Under the pieces are notes generated by a model that did no database searches, was not told where the DNA came from, and saw only the letters and a list, made by a program, of their open reading frames with translations. From Centroberyx gerrardi (lineage: Eukaryota; Chordata; Actinopteri; Beryciformes; Berycidae), in NCBI RefSeq assembly GCF_048128805.1, contig NC_135997.1, positions 17,788,116 to 17,852,115 of the forward strand: 64,000 nucleotides of DNA, given 5' to 3'. The translations under genes and the position numbers were made by a program. How positions within the stretch are numbered: position 1 is the stretch's first letter; every line of letters begins with the position of its first letter. Below are positions 52,208 to 64,000 of the stretch, one piece after another.

Positions 52208-53099
52208 TCCTCGACAGTCTTCCTGTCTGAGGTAAACCACAACACTAGCTTTTGTGATGGTGTGTCAAGTTCACCAGAGAGAGCTAGAATAAGACCGGAT
52301 ATAAGGCGAGTGTACCGTCAAAATAAAAGCACCAACCATTGCATCTTGCATAGGCCTATATAGCTATAAATAGATGCGATTTTTTTTTAGGCAAGAAAAA
52401 AACACAATTATGTTTTCATTTACAACAGATTCCTCTTCAAATATTATATATTATATACCAACCATATATTTGCATACACCATATTATTATATTGTATAGT
52501 ATATACAATGCTATAGGCTATCTATAGGCTATCATATACCCTACAGATATATCCTGCATATTGGTATTGCATACATTTTATGTATGCTATAGCTATACAT
52601 CTATCTTAATCCAGATTTTTACATTATTTACATTATATATTTGTAACTACCAATTGTAGACCTACTATATTAGATGACCGTATTATACAAATATTACCCA
52701 TTTCACCCAACATTTTGCACAACTGCTATTACTTTGCACATCTTATTTATAGGTTCATGCCACTTTACCTCTGTTTGTATTCATGCACAACGTTCATGTA
52801 TACAACGTGGAAGTTATTAGTATTATACATTGATATTTTTCCTTTGCTTTTAGGCCTATTGTAAATATTTTTGCTTAAATATCGTTAATTTATAATAGTG
52901 TTTTTATGTTTACTATCTTACTTAACAACTTTTTGTTTAATTTGTTTAACGCTATTGACGAGAAGATTCGCAAATAGGCTGCGCTTAGCATTTCATTGCT
53001 ATTGGATTGGAAATACGGCTTTTATTTTGAAAACGCTGACCGGAAATAGCATTTTTTTTAATTGTGGGGTGCTTTACATTCCTTGCCTTGTGATGTTGC

Positions 53100-53340
53100 T
53101 GATGACAGACACAATAACACGGGCAGAACTGTTCATCTTTTACCACAACCGTCGACCATTACTGGGCAAGAATATATCTGCTTTAACGCACGAATGCCCA
53201 TTGCCTTGTGATAAATAAGGCCGACAACGGGGTAAGCTCCCAAATAAGGTCCAGCTGACGCCAGTGAGCTAAACGTTAGCACTAAAATAGATTGACGCTA
53301 GTTAAAACTGCTAGCTAGCTAGTTAGCATTAGCTGCTGGC
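53100..53340 (+). promoter_or_regulatory. Probable def8 promoter and non-coding first exon
   Basis: A good splice donor (ACAACGGG|GTAAGC, exon end 53231) is followed by a cluster of GCTAGCTAGTTAGC/AACGTTAGC words of the same kind as at the tcf25 promoter. The first coding exon of def8 opens with an acceptor at 54456, so an upstream 5' UTR exon is required. The exon start is not defined. Confidence 0.4.
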
Positions 53341-53569
53341 ATGCATCGGTGTTGATTTTTGCTCCTTTAATGGTGCTAACATAGTCGCTGTCATCGATAA
53401 TTAACATTATCCTACAATTTTAGTATTAAAACCATTGAAACTTAATCAAGCCTACCACTCCACTGATTCATTAAGTAATTAGAGGACTCTCCTATTTTTA
53501 CTAAATTAACTGATTGTTTTTAATTAACGTTAACGTTAGTGAGGCCCCGTGCTATGGTTGTAACTCTCA

Positions 53570-53845
53570 GGCTTTTTCAACCTTGGGGTCGGGACCCCAT
53601 GTAATGTCCCCGATATTAAAATGCTAATATTGTAAACTAAACTGACTAATATGTGACCATTACTTGATGCACTGTAACAGCCATGCAGCTTATCGACAGT
53701 TGTCATCGTCTATCTCAGTAGAGCAGACTGATGCCCACAGGGATGCTGTGTTTTTAATTTGCATAGCTACCTCCTAAACACAGTACAGTGTTTTTGTGAC
53801 CTCAGTATGGGGTCACCTGCCAGAGTAGTTGGAAACCCCAACCTT
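53570..53845. mobile_element. Possible degraded hAT-type fragment
   Basis: CTTTTTCAACCTTGGGGTCG and GGGACCCC resemble the GC-rich end of the element at 1103-1437. TATGGGGTCACCTGCC with GTTGGAAACCCC at the right could be the other end. No target duplication was found. Confidence 0.3.
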
Positions 53846-54470
53846 AAAAAAAGTTGTAAAATTGAACCAAATGGATTGAGTTCTGTAGAGGCTTCATTTT
53901 ATGGTTTACTTCACATCGAATAAGGTTGCAGTCCACTTTCCATTGGTGGTTTCCATTGGTTAGCTCTATCTTTCTTGAAAACTCCACCCCTTATCATGGT
54001 TATGAATAAGTGAATGCTTTTTGTGGTGAAAAGGAGGTTATTCAGTAACCATAAGAACTAACACATATTGAATTAGAGCAGGCTAATGGGCTTAAGCTTA
54101 GTAACTCTGATATGTTTAGAGGCAGCCAAAGCAGCAAAATGAAAATGTAAAATTATTATATGCTTTTCAACCATGTATTTTGTGCATTTATTTTGCGGCA
54201 AAATAAATGCACTGATAATATACCCTGAGTTGAGATTTAATTTCACAGAACAACTCCCTAATCCCTAATGAACCTCACAAATGAATTGCCATCTGAATGG
54301 GAACATATTGCACAATAAGCAACAGCCAAGCCAACCGTCCTTCCAGTTAAAGACGGCCTCCTTACTCACTTCTCCTCCTAGCTGCCCCAATTCATAATCA
54401 CATAGGAAGAGAAATTAACTAACTCTGTGTGACTGTTATGTATTTTTCTTGCCTAGATGTAGCCATTGAA

Positions 54471-64000
<9,530 letters not shown>

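Larger units (their letters stand above)
41828..54456. other. mc1r-def8 spacer without a recognised gene
   Basis: This 12.6 kb was read on both strands for coding exons. Only short frames without family features were found; several are (CA)n-derived. Repeats within it are listed separately. No beta-tubulin sequence was seen. Right-hand parts near 53100-53340 look promoter-like. Confidence 0.6.

Overview
This 64 kb window looks like nuclear DNA from a ray-finned fish, most likely a teleost. The genes are split by GT-AG introns. There are many (CA/GT)n microsatellites and AT-rich introns. The mobile elements are of the kinds common in fish: Tc1/mariner, hAT-type non-autonomous elements, TTAA-flanked MITEs, tRNA-derived SINEs, an L1 fragment and a solo LTR. 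The encoded proteins match vertebrate families along their full length. I cannot name the species from the sequence alone.

Five protein genes lie head to tail on the + strand. (1) mvd, mevalonate diphosphate decarboxylase: 10 exons, 1793-6195, 402 aa. (2) cyba, the p22-phox subunit of NADPH oxidase: 6 exons, 7522-10055, 186 aa. (3) tcf25, the NULP1/Rqc1-like ribosome quality control factor: 18 exons, 12534-32036, 680 aa. (4) mc1r, the melanocortin 1 receptor: a single coding exon, 40838-41827, 329 aa. (5) def8, a C1/Rubicon-homology zinc protein: eight coding exons at 54471-63153 giving 329 codons, with the 3' end beyond the window. I worked out the exon joins by hand from reading frame and splice consensus. 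Every join keeps frame and every completed gene ends at a stop codon.

Layout: 1-1792 is upstream flank with a hAT-type insertion and a CCAAT-rich mvd promoter. 6196-7521 and 10056-12533 are short intergenic spacers. The tcf25 introns carry most of the repeats inside genes: a hAT element holding a tRNA-like segment, a 139-bp tandem repeat, a second hAT element, an L1 relic, a nested MITE and a SINE. 32037-40837 holds a dead Tc1 copy, a solo LTR and probable mc1r upstream sequence. 41828-54456 is a gene-poor 12.6 kb spacer with repeats and one CTCF-like site. In mammals TUBB3 lies between MC1R and DEF8; no tubulin gene was seen here. The third coding intron of def8 is crowded with inverted-repeat elements.

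The genes do not form one pathway (sterol synthesis, oxidase, translation quality control, pigment signalling, lysosome positioning). The block is best read as conserved synteny related to human 16q24. I found no novel enzymatic or defence system. The items most worth a second look are the repeat architectures, the absent tubb3, the hairpin and donor-like site at the mc1r stop codon, and a miRNA-sized hairpin in def8.
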